A DNA stretch of 64,000 bases from assembly GCF_036227325.1 (NCBI RefSeq), contig NZ_CP109467.1:4464001-4528000 (forward strand). The letters are read 5' to 3'. Of this stretch, positions 17,695-25,999 are shown piece after piece. This stretch comes from Streptomyces sp. NBC_01465. Its GTDB lineage: Bacteria; Actinomycetota; Actinomycetes; Streptomycetales; Streptomycetaceae. The first letter of the stretch is position 1. Each line of letters begins with the position of its first letter. The notes beneath the pieces were generated by a model. It was not told the origin of the DNA and did not search any database. It saw nothing but the letters and a program-made list of their open reading frames with translations. Position numbers and translations under genes: made by a program.

Positions 17695-17775
17695 ATGAAG
17701 CGACAGGCGGATCTCACGAAGCGGCGGGCAGTAGACCTGTGCCGCGTCGCCGCCATGCTCTGTCGCACCTTCTGA
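17695..17775 (+). CDS. Cysteine-containing leader peptide of the sulfurtransferase operon
   Basis: A 26-residue open reading frame starting MKRQADLTKRRAVDLCRV and ending with a second cysteine four codons before the stop (MLCRTF). It lies 155 bases upstream of the thiosulfate sulfurtransferase gene, on the same strand. Short peptides of this type (basic start, then DLCR or a similar segment) recur upstream of sulfur-metabolism genes in Streptomyces. In mycobacteria, cysteine codons in such an upstream frame attenuate the cysA2 operon in response to cysteine supply. I infer the same cysteine-sensing role here. It is too short for ordinary gene callers. Confidence 0.75.
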   Translation: MKRQADLTKRRAVDLCRVAAMLCRTF

Positions 17776-17930
17776 GCGGGACACTCGACTCCCCTCGCCC
17801 CCGGGCCCTTTCGACCCCATCGCACCAGGTGGTCGGGGCCACCCCTCGGCGCCGTACGCCGCCTCCCCGCGTACCCGTACGCCGCCAAAACGCACCACAC
17901 CGCCGCAGACTGCCCCGGAGGAGACACCGC

Positions 17931-18776
17931 ATGAGCCGCGCAGACGTCCTGGTAGACGCCGACTGGGTCGAGGCCCACATCGAGGACCCGCAGGTCGCCA
18001 TCGTCGAGGTCGACGAGGACACCTCGGCCTACGAGAAGAACCACATCAAGAACGCCATCCGGATCGACTGGACCAAGGACCTCCAGGACCCGGTCCGCCG
18101 CGACTTCATCGACCAGGCCGGCTTCGAGGAGCTGCTGTCGAAGAAGGGCATCGGCAACGACACCACGGTCGTGCTCTACGGCGGCAACAACAACTGGTTC
18201 GCCTCGTACGCCTTCTGGTACTTCAAGCTCTACGGCCACCAGGACGTGAAGCTCCTCGACGGCGGCCGCAAGAAGTGGGAGCTCGACTCCCGCGACCTGG
18301 TCGACGGCGACCAGATCCCGTCCCGCCCGGCCACGCAGTACAAGGCCAAGGCCCAGGACGAGTCGATCCGCGCCTACCGCGACGACGTCGTGGCCGCGAT
18401 CGGCAGCCTCAACCTGGTCGACGTGCGCTCCCCCGACGAGTTCAGCGGCAAGCTGCTCGCCCCGGCGCACCTCCCGCAGGAGCAGTCGCAGCGCCCCGGC
18501 CACGTGCCGAGCGCCCGCAACATCCCGTGGTCGAAGAACGCCAACGACGACGGCACCTTCAAGTCGGACGACGAGCTCAAGGCCCTCTACGAGGACGAGC
18601 AGGTCGACCTGGCGAAGGACACCATCGCGTACTGCCGCATCGGCGAGCGCTCGGCCCTGACGTGGTTCGTGCTGCACGAGCTGCTCGGCCAGGCCAACGT
18701 CAAGAACTACGACGGCTCGTGGACCGAGTACGGCTCGCTCGTCGGCGTGCCGATCGAGCTCGGCGCCAACAAGTAA
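17931..18776 (+). CDS. Thiosulfate sulfurtransferase (tandem rhodanese)
   Basis: Transfers sulfane sulfur from thiosulfate to an acceptor. The 281 residues form two rhodanese domains. The N-terminal one (residues 1-120) is inactive but structured (VDADWVEAHIEDPQVAIVEVD). The C-terminal one holds the active-site loop CRIGERS near residue 235, with the catalytic cysteine at its start. The chromosomal name in the literature is cysA or sseA depending on species. The ATG at 17931 is preceded by GGAGGAG. It is followed 31 bases later by the DUF1416 gene, its usual partner, and preceded by the leader peptide that probably attenuates it. Confidence 0.93.
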   Translation: MSRADVLVDADWVEAHIEDPQVAIVEVDEDTSAYEKNHIKNAIRIDWTKDLQDPVRRDFIDQAGFEELLSKKGIGNDTTVVLYGGNNNWFASYAFWYFKLYGHQDVKLLDGGRKKWELDSRDLVDGDQIPSRPATQYKAKAQDESIRAYRDDVVAAIGSLNLVDVRSPDEFSGKLLAPAHLPQEQSQRPGHVPSARNIPWSKNANDDGTFKSDDELKALYEDEQVDLAKDTIAYCRIGERSALTWFVLHELLGQANVKNYDGSWTEYGSLVGVPIELGANK

Positions 18777-18807
18777 CCAACCGACCTTTACTTCCTAGGA
18801 GTTCAAC

Positions 18808-19095
18808 ATGTGTGGAGCGAAGGCCGGCGGCCCCGACGCCTCGACCATCAAGCCCGGTGAGACCACCATCCAGGGCAGCGTGACCAAGGACGGCGAGCCC
18901 GTCACCGGCTACGTGCGCCTGCTCGACTCGACCGGCGAGTTCACCGCCGAGGTCCCCACCTCGGCGACCGGCCAGTTCCGCTTCTACGCGGCCGAGGGCA
19001 CCTGGACGCTGCGCGCCCTGGTCCCGGGCGGCACGGCGGACCGTACGGTCGTCGCGCAGACGGGTGGACTGGCCGAGGTCGCCATCGCGGTTTGA
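18808..19095 (+). CDS. DUF1416 protein (SseC-like), partner of the sulfurtransferase
   Basis: 95 residues with an N-terminal MCGAKAGGPDAS, whose cysteine is conserved in the family, followed by an all-beta carboxypeptidase-regulatory-like fold (TIQGSVTKDGEPVTGYVRLLD, in which VTGYVRLLD is typical). The family always sits next to the rhodanese gene in actinobacteria and has been linked to sulfur-containing cofactor or thiosulfate metabolism, but its biochemical role is not settled. AGGAG precedes the ATG. It is the last gene of the operon and is followed by a long terminator-like inverted repeat. Confidence 0.88.
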   Translation: MCGAKAGGPDASTIKPGETTIQGSVTKDGEPVTGYVRLLDSTGEFTAEVPTSATGQFRFYAAEGTWTLRALVPGGTADRTVVAQTGGLAEVAIAV

Positions 19096-19206
19096 GCACC
19101 GGTCGTGCTCGCCGGACTCCACCCGCCGCAGGTCGGCGGACGGAGTCCGGCGCAGCACCTCGAAGCCCGCGAAGCGGTGCGAGAGGTGCGTCGAGAATGA
19201 GACCGG

Positions 19207-19264
19207 CCGAAGGGCCGCACCCCAGGGGGTTGGACGCTTACCTGGACCGGGTGCGGCCCTTCGG
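19207..19264 (+). terminator. Long inverted repeat after the sulfur operon
   Basis: Perfect 16-base arms (CCGAAGGGCCGCACCC and its complement) separated by 26 bases. It lies 111 bases after the DUF1416 stop and 15 bases before the next start codon. It is probably the operon terminator, though it could also shape the leader of the DUF3099 gene. Confidence 0.6.
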
Positions 19265-19279
19265 TCGTACGCTGGAGGT

Positions 19280-19549
19280 ATGTACGCGCGACGGCGCCGC
19301 GGTTACTTCCTGCTCATGGGCGGATGTCTGGTCCTCTTCATCTCCGCCTGGGCCTTCGTGCGCCTATGGTCCGTCCCCGCGGCGGTCGCGATGTGCGTCG
19401 TCGCCATGGTGATCCCGCCCATCGCGGCGATGGTCGGCAACCGGCACGGGCCCGACGACCGGTGGTGGGACGACCCCTCGGGCGACAGCAAGTCCGACGA
19501 GTGGTGGGACGAGCTGGACGGCAAGAAGCGGCGGGATCAGGATCAGTAG
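19280..19549 (+). CDS. DUF3099 small membrane protein
   Basis: 89 residues. After a basic start (MYARRRRGYF) come two hydrophobic helices, LLMGGCLVLFISAWAFVRLW and VAMCVVAMVIPPIAAMVG, and then an acidic, tryptophan-rich cytoplasmic tail (DDRWWDDPSG, DEWWDELD). This layout is the DUF3099 family, found in actinobacteria with unknown function. GGAGGT precedes the ATG. Its 3' end overlaps the convergent DsrE gene by 7 bases. Confidence 0.85.
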   Translation: MYARRRRGYFLLMGGCLVLFISAWAFVRLWSVPAAVAMCVVAMVIPPIAAMVGNRHGPDDRWWDDPSGDSKSDEWWDELDGKKRRDQDQ

Positions 19550-19914
19550 ACGAGCGCCTGTACGCCGTCCGCCATGATCTCCTGCACGAAGACCTGAGCG
19601 CCCGCGATCCGTACGCCCTCGATCACGTCCTTCTCGGTGATCTCCCGACGCGTCGCGCACTGCGTGCACAGCGTGATCTGACCGGCGGCGCTGATCGACT
19701 CGATCAGGTCGGGAAGCGGTGCGGCGTGCGGGAGTTGGAACTCCGCCGCCCGGCCCGGCAGTGCGAACCACGAGGACTCGCCGGTCAGCCAGAGCGAGAC
19801 CTCGACGCCGCTCGCGACGGCGACGGCGGCCACGGTGAAGGCCTGCGAGCAGCGCTCGGGCGCATCGGCTCCGGCGGTCACCTTGATCACGAGCTTCTTC
19901 TGGGCTGCAGTCAT
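19543..19914 (-). CDS. DsrE family protein
   Basis: 123 residues of the DsrE/F-like fold: KLVIKVTAGADAPERCSQAF, then AVASGVEVSLWLTGESSWF, and a C-terminal VFVQEIMADGVQALVY. A CTQCATRR segment supplies two cysteines that could carry sulfur, in line with the nearby sulfurtransferase genes. DsrE proteins relay sulfur or act as peroxiredoxin-like enzymes, and I cannot tell which applies. The start at 19914 follows from homology. The gene is convergent with and overlaps the DUF3099 gene. Confidence 0.85.
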   Translation of the reverse strand: MTAAQKKLVIKVTAGADAPERCSQAFTVAAVAVASGVEVSLWLTGESSWFALPGRAAEFQLPHAAPLPDLIESISAAGQITLCTQCATRREITEKDVIEGVRIAGAQVFVQEIMADGVQALVY

Positions 19915-20019
19915 ATGCCGAACTGTAATAGTCGGCCGTACAACCCCCTCCCACCACTGTGGGTCTGCTGTGTGCGCGGGTAACGGAACCCGCGCCTCAG
20001 GTCTCGTGGGGGGACCATC

Positions 20020-20823
20020 TTGGAAGCGCCAGAAGAGTTGCAAATGGTTCCTGACGTGCAGGAACCGGAGAAAAAGCCGCGCCGTCGAGGCCGTACGACG
20101 CTGATCGTCGTGGCCGCCGCAGTGCTGGGGATCGTCGCAGGGACCGCCGTCGGCTACAAGATCCAGGCCGACCGCCCGCCGACCCCGCTGCCGGTGCTGG
20201 CCCAGGAGGGCCTGACGTACCCGGCGAAGGCCGCGGCGAAGGGGCAGGAGCCGGCGGCGCTGTCCGCCAAGGAGGACACGCTCGTACGGACCGACGGGGA
20301 TCTGCGGAAGCTGCTGATCCCGAAGCCGCGAGGGGCGAGAACCGCTTCTTTCCCGGTCTTCAAGGGTGGGACGATGCCGCGCGACAACTGGCTGACGCCC
20401 GCGGACTATGCGTACGAGTTCACCGACGAAGCGCAGAGCTTCACCTACGACGCAGAGAAGGACATCCGACGGATCGCTGCTGCGGACTTCCAGCAGGGCG
20501 AGTTCAAGATGACCTCCGTGCGGCTGGTGCAGTTCCGCGACGGGGTCTCCGAGGGGGCGTCCGACAGCGCCGTCGAGCAGCAGTCGTACATGTCCGACAG
20601 CCAGGACGGCGCGGGCTACGACGGCGACGCGGTGAAGGGGAGCGGCAACGCCCGCTACTACATCGTCCCGGTGGAGAACAAGCCGGGCTATCTGCCCAAC
20701 TACGGGGCCCGTGCGATCGGCTACCGCGGTGACGTGATGTTCGACATCTCGATCTTCGACACGCACAAGATCAGCAAGAGCGACATCCGGGCGCTCGCCG
20801 AGCAGCAGTTGGGGCGCTTGTGA
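20020..20823 (+). CDS. Membrane-anchored uncharacterised protein, first of three tandem paralogues
   Basis: 267 residues with no recognised domain. A short basic cytoplasmic segment (KKPRRRGR) leads into one membrane helix (TLIVVAAAVLGIVAGTAVGY), then an external domain with LLIPKPRGAR, VRLVQFRDGVSEG and RGDVMFDISIFDT. The start is TTG at 20020 with GGGGGG six bases upstream; an ATG 24 bases later is less well placed. It overlaps the next gene by four bases (GTGA). The LLxPxP...G motif and the final strand pattern recur in the next two proteins, so the three arose by duplication. A role as a secreted sensor or carrier is possible, but nothing shows it. Confidence 0.8.
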   Translation: MEAPEELQMVPDVQEPEKKPRRRGRTTLIVVAAAVLGIVAGTAVGYKIQADRPPTPLPVLAQEGLTYPAKAAAKGQEPAALSAKEDTLVRTDGDLRKLLIPKPRGARTASFPVFKGGTMPRDNWLTPADYAYEFTDEAQSFTYDAEKDIRRIAAADFQQGEFKMTSVRLVQFRDGVSEGASDSAVEQQSYMSDSQDGAGYDGDAVKGSGNARYYIVPVENKPGYLPNYGARAIGYRGDVMFDISIFDTHKISKSDIRALAEQQLGRL

Positions 20824-21662
20824 GCAGCGAAGAGGCAGTGGGAGAGCAGGAGTTGGAGCAGACGCCGGAGTCGGAGGTCTTGGATGTCCTGGAGGTCCTG
20901 GAGACCGCCAAGGCTCCCAGGCAGCCGTCCCGCGCCCTGCGGGTCGGGGCCGCGGTGCTGCCCGTCGTGCTCGTCCTCGGCGGCGTAGTCGGCGGGCTCG
21001 TCTACACCAAGTCCACTGTGGACAAGGCCGACACGACCGCCCCGACGACGGTCTGGGGCAAGGACGCGAAGCCGGGCAAGGACCCCGCAGGGGCCGTTGG
21101 TGAGGGTCGGCACGACAGCGCGCTGAGCAAGCTCCTGCTGCCCGTTCCGAGCGGCTACAGGCTCGGTCCCGACATGGAGCAGTTCGGTAACGACTCCGAA
21201 CTCAGCGGCAAGCAGGCCGAGGCCATGATGAAGGCCGACGGCAAGGGCCTGGCGGGCAAGCAGCGCCGGGAGTGGGAGAAGCGGGTCGAGAAGCTGGGCC
21301 CCAAGGGCGTGGCGTTCCGTTCGTACACGGCGTCCTCGAACGACCTCGACGTCGAGGTGCAGATCATGCAGCTCAAGGACAAGAAGGGGGTGGCCGACGC
21401 CTACCGGTTCCGCAAGAACCTCATGGACGCCATCACCGTCTTCCGCGACGGGCCGAAGATCACGGGACACACGCACGCGAGCTGCGTCCTGCCGCCCAAT
21501 GACAAGAAGGACAAGCTGGACGCGATGTTCTGCACGGCCTACGAGGGCGGAGTGCTGATCAGTTTCAACGCGTACGGCGCCAAGCCGTTCGACAAGTCCG
21601 AGGTCGCGAACCTGCTGAAAAAGCAGCTCGACCACATCACGTCCCCGGGGGAGTACGTATGA
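20820..21662 (+). CDS. Membrane-anchored uncharacterised protein, second paralogue
   Basis: 280 residues. An acidic N-terminus (SSEEAVGEQELEQTPESEVL) precedes one membrane helix (VGAAVLPVVLVLGGVVGGLV, residues 41-60) and an external domain. The external domain carries LSKLLLPVPSGYRLGPD, equivalent to LLIPKPRGAR in the first copy, and ends VLISFNAYGAKPFD. It starts with GTG overlapping the previous stop and overlaps the next gene by four bases, so translation is coupled through all three genes. It has a single pair of cysteines (HASCVLP, AMFCTAYEG) that may form a disulfide, which the other two copies lack. Confidence 0.82.
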   Translation: MSSEEAVGEQELEQTPESEVLDVLEVLETAKAPRQPSRALRVGAAVLPVVLVLGGVVGGLVYTKSTVDKADTTAPTTVWGKDAKPGKDPAGAVGEGRHDSALSKLLLPVPSGYRLGPDMEQFGNDSELSGKQAEAMMKADGKGLAGKQRREWEKRVEKLGPKGVAFRSYTASSNDLDVEVQIMQLKDKKGVADAYRFRKNLMDAITVFRDGPKITGHTHASCVLPPNDKKDKLDAMFCTAYEGGVLISFNAYGAKPFDKSEVANLLKKQLDHITSPGEYV

Positions 21663-22519
21663 CTGAGCCCGTGATCTCGGAGGTCGTCGACGTCAGCCCG
21701 TCCGGGCCCGCCGACCCGTTCGCGGCTCCGCCCGAGGCGCACGCCGCGCCCCGCAAGCCCTGGAGGGACCGCCGGGCGCTGCGCGCGGCGGCCCGCTGGA
21801 CCCTCGCTGTGCTCGTCTGCGGCGGGCTCGGGACCGGGACGGCGTACGGCATCACAGGGATGACCCGGACCGATGTGCCCGGCCTCGCCACCCAGGAGGA
21901 CGGCCGCTGGACGTACCCGAAGCTGACGCTGCCGGCGCTGGCCGCCGGCGCCCCGCGCCCGTACACCGACGGCAACGACGGCGAGATCCACCACGCCGAC
22001 CTGCGCCGGCTGCTGCTGCCCGCGCCCAAGGGCGCGACGGTGGACAAGACGCTGAACGGTGGCTGGGTGAGCACCGACCAGTACGTCGGGGAGTATGCCA
22101 AGGACAAGCGTGCCGAGCTGAAGCAGGCGCTCTCGGATGCGTCCGTACGGCATATCGCGGCACGCGGTTGGACGATGCCGGACGGCACGACGTCCCGGAT
22201 TTATCTGCTGCAGTTCAAGTCGGTGGCGTTCGCCACGACGTACAAGGACGAAAGCCTGGGCGTCGGCTACGACGGTGGGAAGTCGCTGAACGAGGCCCCC
22301 GAGGCCAGGGTCGACACCTACTGGACCGAGAACGGCAAGGTGGAGAACAACTCGGCGTACGTGTACGTCGAGCCCAAGCCCTACGGCAACCGGCAGGTCC
22401 GCCAGGCCTATGTTCTGGCCGGTGACACCGTGGCGCTGGTCTTCCAGTCGCACAAGGGTGCGACGCCGAGAGTCCCCTTCACGCAGACGGTGATCCTGCA
22501 GAACCAGCTGCTCGGCTGA
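21659..22519 (+). CDS. Membrane-anchored uncharacterised protein, third paralogue
   Basis: 286 residues. An acidic and proline-rich N-terminus precedes one membrane helix (WTLAVLVCGGLGTGTAYGI) and an external domain with DLRRLLLPAPKGATVD and VRQAYVLAGDTVALVFQSHK. It is coupled to the second copy by ATGA and followed by a strong terminator. Like its two neighbours it has no assigned function. The shared order of helix, LLxPxP..G segment and C-terminal strand defines the family. It could be extracellular or periplasm-facing, anchored by the helix. Confidence 0.82.
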   Translation: MTEPVISEVVDVSPSGPADPFAAPPEAHAAPRKPWRDRRALRAAARWTLAVLVCGGLGTGTAYGITGMTRTDVPGLATQEDGRWTYPKLTLPALAAGAPRPYTDGNDGEIHHADLRRLLLPAPKGATVDKTLNGGWVSTDQYVGEYAKDKRAELKQALSDASVRHIAARGWTMPDGTTSRIYLLQFKSVAFATTYKDESLGVGYDGGKSLNEAPEARVDTYWTENGKVENNSAYVYVEPKPYGNRQVRQAYVLAGDTVALVFQSHKGATPRVPFTQTVILQNQLLG

Positions 22520-22542
22520 GTCCCGCAGACCTCGAAGAGAGC

Positions 22543-22575
22543 GCCGGGCCCCAGCCCGATAAGCTGGGGCCCGGC
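22543..22575 (+). terminator. Intrinsic-type terminator after the three-paralogue operon
   Basis: A perfect 13-base stem, GCCGGGCCCCAGC and its complement, with the 7-base loop CCGATAA. It lies 23 bases after the third paralogue's stop and upstream of a 33-codon gene. Confidence 0.75.
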
Positions 22576-22611
22576 CCTACCTGCCCACACCGCTCATGCA
22601 AGGAGCACCCC

Positions 22612-22713
22612 GTGCTTGAGGTTTTCTTCGAAACCCTGCTGGTCCTGGTCTGCGTCGGCGTCCTCGCCTTCGCCGGTCTGACCGTGAAGAAGCTCTACCA
22701 GGGTCAGCGCTAG
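22612..22713 (+). CDS. 33-residue single-helix membrane protein
   Basis: A GTG start with AAGGAG eight bases upstream. The product is MLEVFFETLLVLVCVGVLAF followed by AGLTVKKLYQGQR, that is, one transmembrane helix and a short basic tail. It lies in its own slot between a strong terminator and the nitrobindin-like gene. The ribosome site, the codon usage (third-position G or C) and the coherent hydrophobic profile support it as real. It is below the size most gene finders report. Function unknown. Confidence 0.7.
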   Translation: MLEVFFETLLVLVCVGVLAFAGLTVKKLYQGQR

Positions 22714-22762
22714 TCACCCCGCCTTTCCACAGGCATCCCCTCACAGATCGTCTGAGCCACTC

Positions 22763-23335
22763 ATGATCCAGATCCCTTCGGACCTGAACCCGAGCCTCGT
22801 CCCGCTCGTCTTCCTCCTCGGCACCTGGGAGGGCGCGGGAGTCGCCGACTTCCCCGGCGAGGAGAAGTGCAACTTCGGGCAGTCCGTCACCTTCTCGCAC
22901 GACGGCCGGGACTTCCTCGAGTACGTCTCCCACACCTGGGTGCTCGATGCCGAGGGCAACAAGGTCAGGCCCCTGGAGTCCGAGTCCGGCTACTGGCGCA
23001 TCGACGCCGACCGCAAGGTCGAGATCGTCATGGTCCGCGACCAGGGCGTCGTCGAGATCTGGTACGGGGACCTGGCCGCCCAGAAGCCCCAGATCGACGT
23101 GGTCACGGATGCCGTGGCCCGGACGGCGGCCTCGGGTCCGTACAGCGGCGGAAAGCGGCTCTACGGCTATGTGAACAGCGACCTCATGTGGGTCGGCGAG
23201 AAGGCCACCCCCGACGTCGAGCTGCGCCCCTACATGTCGGCGCACCTGAAGAAGGTCGTCACCCCCGAGGAGGTCGCGGAGATGGCGCGCAACCTCGGTG
23301 ATCTCCCCGACGACGGCATCGCCTTCTTCAAGTAG
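22763..23335 (+). CDS. Nitrobindin-like FABP family heme protein
   Basis: 190 residues forming a ten-stranded beta barrel of the nitrobindin/DUF1794 family, which binds ferric heme b and in some members isomerises peroxynitrite to nitrate. The signature GTWEGAG lies near residue 20, with the companion segments FSHDGRDFLEYVSHTW and GYWRID. The C-terminal YMSAHLKKVV would carry the proximal histidine. It lies in the cytoplasm. It is followed 50 bases later by nur, another oxidative- and metal-stress gene, on the same strand. Confidence 0.88.
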   Translation: MIQIPSDLNPSLVPLVFLLGTWEGAGVADFPGEEKCNFGQSVTFSHDGRDFLEYVSHTWVLDAEGNKVRPLESESGYWRIDADRKVEIVMVRDQGVVEIWYGDLAAQKPQIDVVTDAVARTAASGPYSGGKRLYGYVNSDLMWVGEKATPDVELRPYMSAHLKKVVTPEEVAEMARNLGDLPDDGIAFFK

Positions 23336-23385
23336 GCACAGGCAGGCACAGAGGCAACGGGCCGCGCCCTCCTACACTGGGGGGC

Positions 23386-23823
23386 GTGGTGACCACTGAC
23401 TGGCAGAGCGACCTCCGCAGACGCGGGTACCGGCTGACCCCTCAGCGGCAGCTCGTGCTGGAGGCCGTCGACGTACTGGAGCACGCGTCGCCCGACGAGA
23501 TCCTCACCGAGGTGCGGAAGACGGCGGGCGGGGTCAACATCTCCACCGTGTACCGGACGCTCGAGCTCCTGGAGGAGCTCGACCTGGTCAGCCATGCGCA
23601 TCTGGGGCACGGGGCGCCGACGTACCACCTCGCGGACCGGCACCACCACATCCATCTGGTCTGCCGCGACTGCGCGAACGTCATCGAGGCGGATGTGGAC
23701 GTGGCCGCCGACTTCACGGCGAAGCTGCGCGAGACGTTCGGCTTCGAGACGGACATGAAGCACTTCGCCATCTTCGGGCGCTGCGAGAAATGCACTGCGA
23801 AGGCTGTCAGTACCGAGTCGTAG
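23386..23823 (+). CDS. nur: Nur, nickel-responsive Fur family repressor
   Basis: Represses the iron superoxide dismutase and nickel-uptake genes when nickel is present. The 145 residues closely resemble the S. coelicolor Nur I recall: the DNA-binding half has LRRRGYRLTPQRQLVLEAVD and VNISTVYRTLELLEELDL. The metal half has the histidine cluster ADRHHHIHLVC with CRDC and a terminal GRCEKC, and HFAIFGRCE. Fur paralogues for iron or zinc are the alternatives, but the overall sequence and the position next to ygfZ support Nur. Confidence 0.9.
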   Translation: MVTTDWQSDLRRRGYRLTPQRQLVLEAVDVLEHASPDEILTEVRKTAGGVNISTVYRTLELLEELDLVSHAHLGHGAPTYHLADRHHHIHLVCRDCANVIEADVDVAADFTAKLRETFGFETDMKHFAIFGRCEKCTAKAVSTES

Positions 23824-23833
23824 GCTTGTCCGT

Positions 23834-24799
23834 ATGAAGAGCCCTCTGCTGTCCCTGCCCGGCGCCGTCCCCGCCGAAGGCCGCGACGAAGGTGTCGCCG
23901 CGCACTACGGCGACCTGTTCCGAGAACAGCGCGAGCTGGCGGACGGTCATGGACTTGTTGATCTTTCGCAGCGCGGCGTCATCTCCGTCAGCGGCCCCGA
24001 CCGGCTGAGCTGGCTGCATCTGCTGCTCACCCAGCATGTGAGCGAGCTGCCCGTCGGGCAGGCCACCGAAGCGCTGATCCTCTCCGCCAACGGGCACGTC
24101 GAGCACGCGCTCTATCTCGTCGACGACGGCGAGACGGTCTGGGCGCACGTGGAGCCGGGGACGCAGGACGAGCTCGTCTCGTACCTGGAGAAGATGAAGT
24201 TCTACAACCGGGTCGAAGTCGCGGACAGGACAGCGGAGTTCGCGGTCGTCCACCTCCCCGCCGGGTCCATCGCCGAGGTGCCGGACGGTGTGGTCGTACG
24301 GGAGACGGCGTACGGGCGCGACCTCTTCCTGCCCAGGGGTGAGCTCGAGTCGTACGCGGCGAAGAGCGGCCCCGTCGCCGGGCTCCTCGCGTACGAGGCG
24401 CTGCGCATCGAGCAGCACCGGCCGCGGCTCGGCGCGGAGACCGACCACCGGACCATCCCGCACGAGCTGGGGTGGATCGGCAGCGCCGTCCATCTGCAGA
24501 AGGGCTGCTACCGGGGGCAGGAGACGGTCGCCCGCGTCCAGAACCTGGGGAAGCCGCCGCGGCGCCTGGTCTTCCTCCACCTGGACGGGAGCGAGGTGCT
24601 GCTGCCGGGGCACGGGACGCCCGTGCGGCTGGCCTCCGACGGGGAGGACGGCCGGCAGCTCGGGTTCATCACGTCCTCGGCCCGCCACCACGAACTGGGG
24701 CCGATCGCGCTCGCCCTGGTCAAGCGCAATGTGCCGGTGGACGCGGAGCTGATGGCCGGGGACACGGCTGCCGCGCAGGAGGTCGTCGTCGAGCCCTAG
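23834..24799 (+). CDS. ygfZ: YgfZ/GcvT-like folate-binding protein
   Basis: A tetrahydrofolate-dependent protein of 321 residues that helps assemble or repair iron-sulfur clusters. It belongs to the GcvT fold and shows the YgfZ signature KGCYRGQETVARV near residue 223, whose cysteine is essential in other bacteria. Other segments are GVISVSGPDRLSWLHLLLTQ and the C-terminal barrel LGFITSSARHHELGPIALAL. It lies 10 bases after nur on the same strand, so the two are probably co-transcribed. Its 3' end faces the convergent dtd gene. Confidence 0.9.
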   Translation: MKSPLLSLPGAVPAEGRDEGVAAHYGDLFREQRELADGHGLVDLSQRGVISVSGPDRLSWLHLLLTQHVSELPVGQATEALILSANGHVEHALYLVDDGETVWAHVEPGTQDELVSYLEKMKFYNRVEVADRTAEFAVVHLPAGSIAEVPDGVVVRETAYGRDLFLPRGELESYAAKSGPVAGLLAYEALRIEQHRPRLGAETDHRTIPHELGWIGSAVHLQKGCYRGQETVARVQNLGKPPRRLVFLHLDGSEVLLPGHGTPVRLASDGEDGRQLGFITSSARHHELGPIALALVKRNVPVDAELMAGDTAAAQEVVVEP

Positions 24800-24804
24800 G
24801 GCTC

Positions 24805-25230
24805 TCAGAGGTCCAGCTGGACCGTGAACGGGCCGTTGTTGGTGAGCGAGACGCGCATGTCCGCCCCGAAGCGGCCCGTTTCGACGTGCGCGCCGAGTGC
24901 GCGCAGTTGGGCCACCACCTCGTCGACGAGGGGCTCGGCGATGTCGCCGGGGGCGGCCGCGTTCCAGGTGGGGCGGCGGCCCTTGCGGGCGTCGCCGTAG
25001 AGAGTGAACTGCGAAATCACCAACAAGGGTGCATTCGTGTCGGAGCAGGACTTTTCGCCCTCAAGGATGCGAACCGACCACAACTTCCTGGCGAGCTGCG
25101 CCGCCTTTTCCACGGTGTCCTCATGGGTAATTCCCACAAGTACACACAAACCCTCACCAACGATCTCTCCGACCGTCTCGCCTGCGACGACGACGCTCGC
25201 ACCGTCCACCCTCTGCACCACTGCACGCAT
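24805..25230 (-). CDS. dtd: D-aminoacyl-tRNA deacylase
   Basis: Removes D-amino acids mischarged on tRNA. The 141 residues have all family marks: [15 protein letters not shown] at the start, [11 protein letters not shown], the catalytic-site motif [15 protein letters not shown] near residue 79, and [11 protein letters not shown] at the C-terminus, the cross-subunit Gly-Pro element. The ATG at 25230 gives the usual family length; the longer frame adds 39 residues. It is divergent from rsiG and convergent with ygfZ. Confidence 0.95.
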   Translation of the reverse strand: MRAVVQRVDGASVVVAGETVGEIVGEGLCVLVGITHEDTVEKAAQLARKLWSVRILEGEKSCSDTNAPLLVISQFTLYGDARKGRRPTWNAAAPGDIAEPLVDEVVAQLRALGAHVETGRFGADMRVSLTNNGPFTVQLDL

Positions 25231-25347
25231 ACGGATCAGGCTATCTGGGGCTGAACGGGTGCAGACCGCCTGCATGGGCACTGTCTTGAGTGGCACCATG
25301 CACGGAGGCGGTGCGGGCAGCACCGGTCGAGGGGACGGAACACGCAC

Positions 25348-25944
25348 ATGAGTTCAACTGGCGCCGGGCGACCGCCCGGTCCCGTACCGATGACCAAGGT
25401 CCCGGCGGTCTCTCTCGCGCGTACGCCTGTGCAGCGCACCGGAGAGGCCCCCCTTCCCGCCGCACCGGCCCACGACATCGCCGCCCTGCGGCTGCCGGAG
25501 CTGCGCGTGCTGCGCCGGGAAGCCCAGCGGGACGAGGCGGACCTCAGCTACGTACGGCGGATGCTGCACGGCCGGATCGACATCCTGCGGGCCGAGCTCG
25601 CCCGCCGGCGCGACCCGGAGACCCCGGTCGTCGACCGGCTCTCCGAGATCCTGACCGACGCCCCGTCCTCGCACCGCTCCTCCGCCCGCCATGTGACGCT
25701 CTCGACGCCGCGCAGCGAGGAGTACAGGATGCTGGCCTCGGACATGCTCGCCGAGGTCGAGCTCTCGGATCTCGACGCCCGGACGGACGAAGAGCTGCAC
25801 ACCGGAATGGGACGGCTCATCCGCTACGAGCAGCAGGTTTCGCGCCGTCGTCACCTGCTCCAGGCCACCGCGGACGATTGCAGTGCGGAGATCGCCCGCA
25901 GGTACCGTGACGGAGAAGCGCAGGTAGACGACCTGCTCACCTGA
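25348..25944 (+). CDS. rsiG: RsiG, c-di-GMP-dependent anti-sigma factor of WhiG
   Basis: When loaded with cyclic di-GMP it sequesters the sporulation sigma factor WhiG. The 198 residues form a helical antiparallel coiled coil after a disordered N-terminus. The family signature E(X)3S(X)2R(X)3Q(X)3D is visible twice. Copy two is complete: [16 protein letters not shown] near residue 160. In copy one (E63, S67, R70, H74, D78) histidine replaces glutamine. [20 protein letters not shown] and [15 protein letters not shown] are further landmarks. It is monocistronic and divergent from dtd. Confidence 0.88.
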   Translation: MSSTGAGRPPGPVPMTKVPAVSLARTPVQRTGEAPLPAAPAHDIAALRLPELRVLRREAQRDEADLSYVRRMLHGRIDILRAELARRRDPETPVVDRLSEILTDAPSSHRSSARHVTLSTPRSEEYRMLASDMLAEVELSDLDARTDEELHTGMGRLIRYEQQVSRRRHLLQATADDCSAEIARRYRDGEAQVDDLLT

Positions 25945-25999
25945 GCCCGGGGGCGATCCCTTCCGGGAGCGGGTCCACTGTCCCCCGGAAGGCCTCCCG

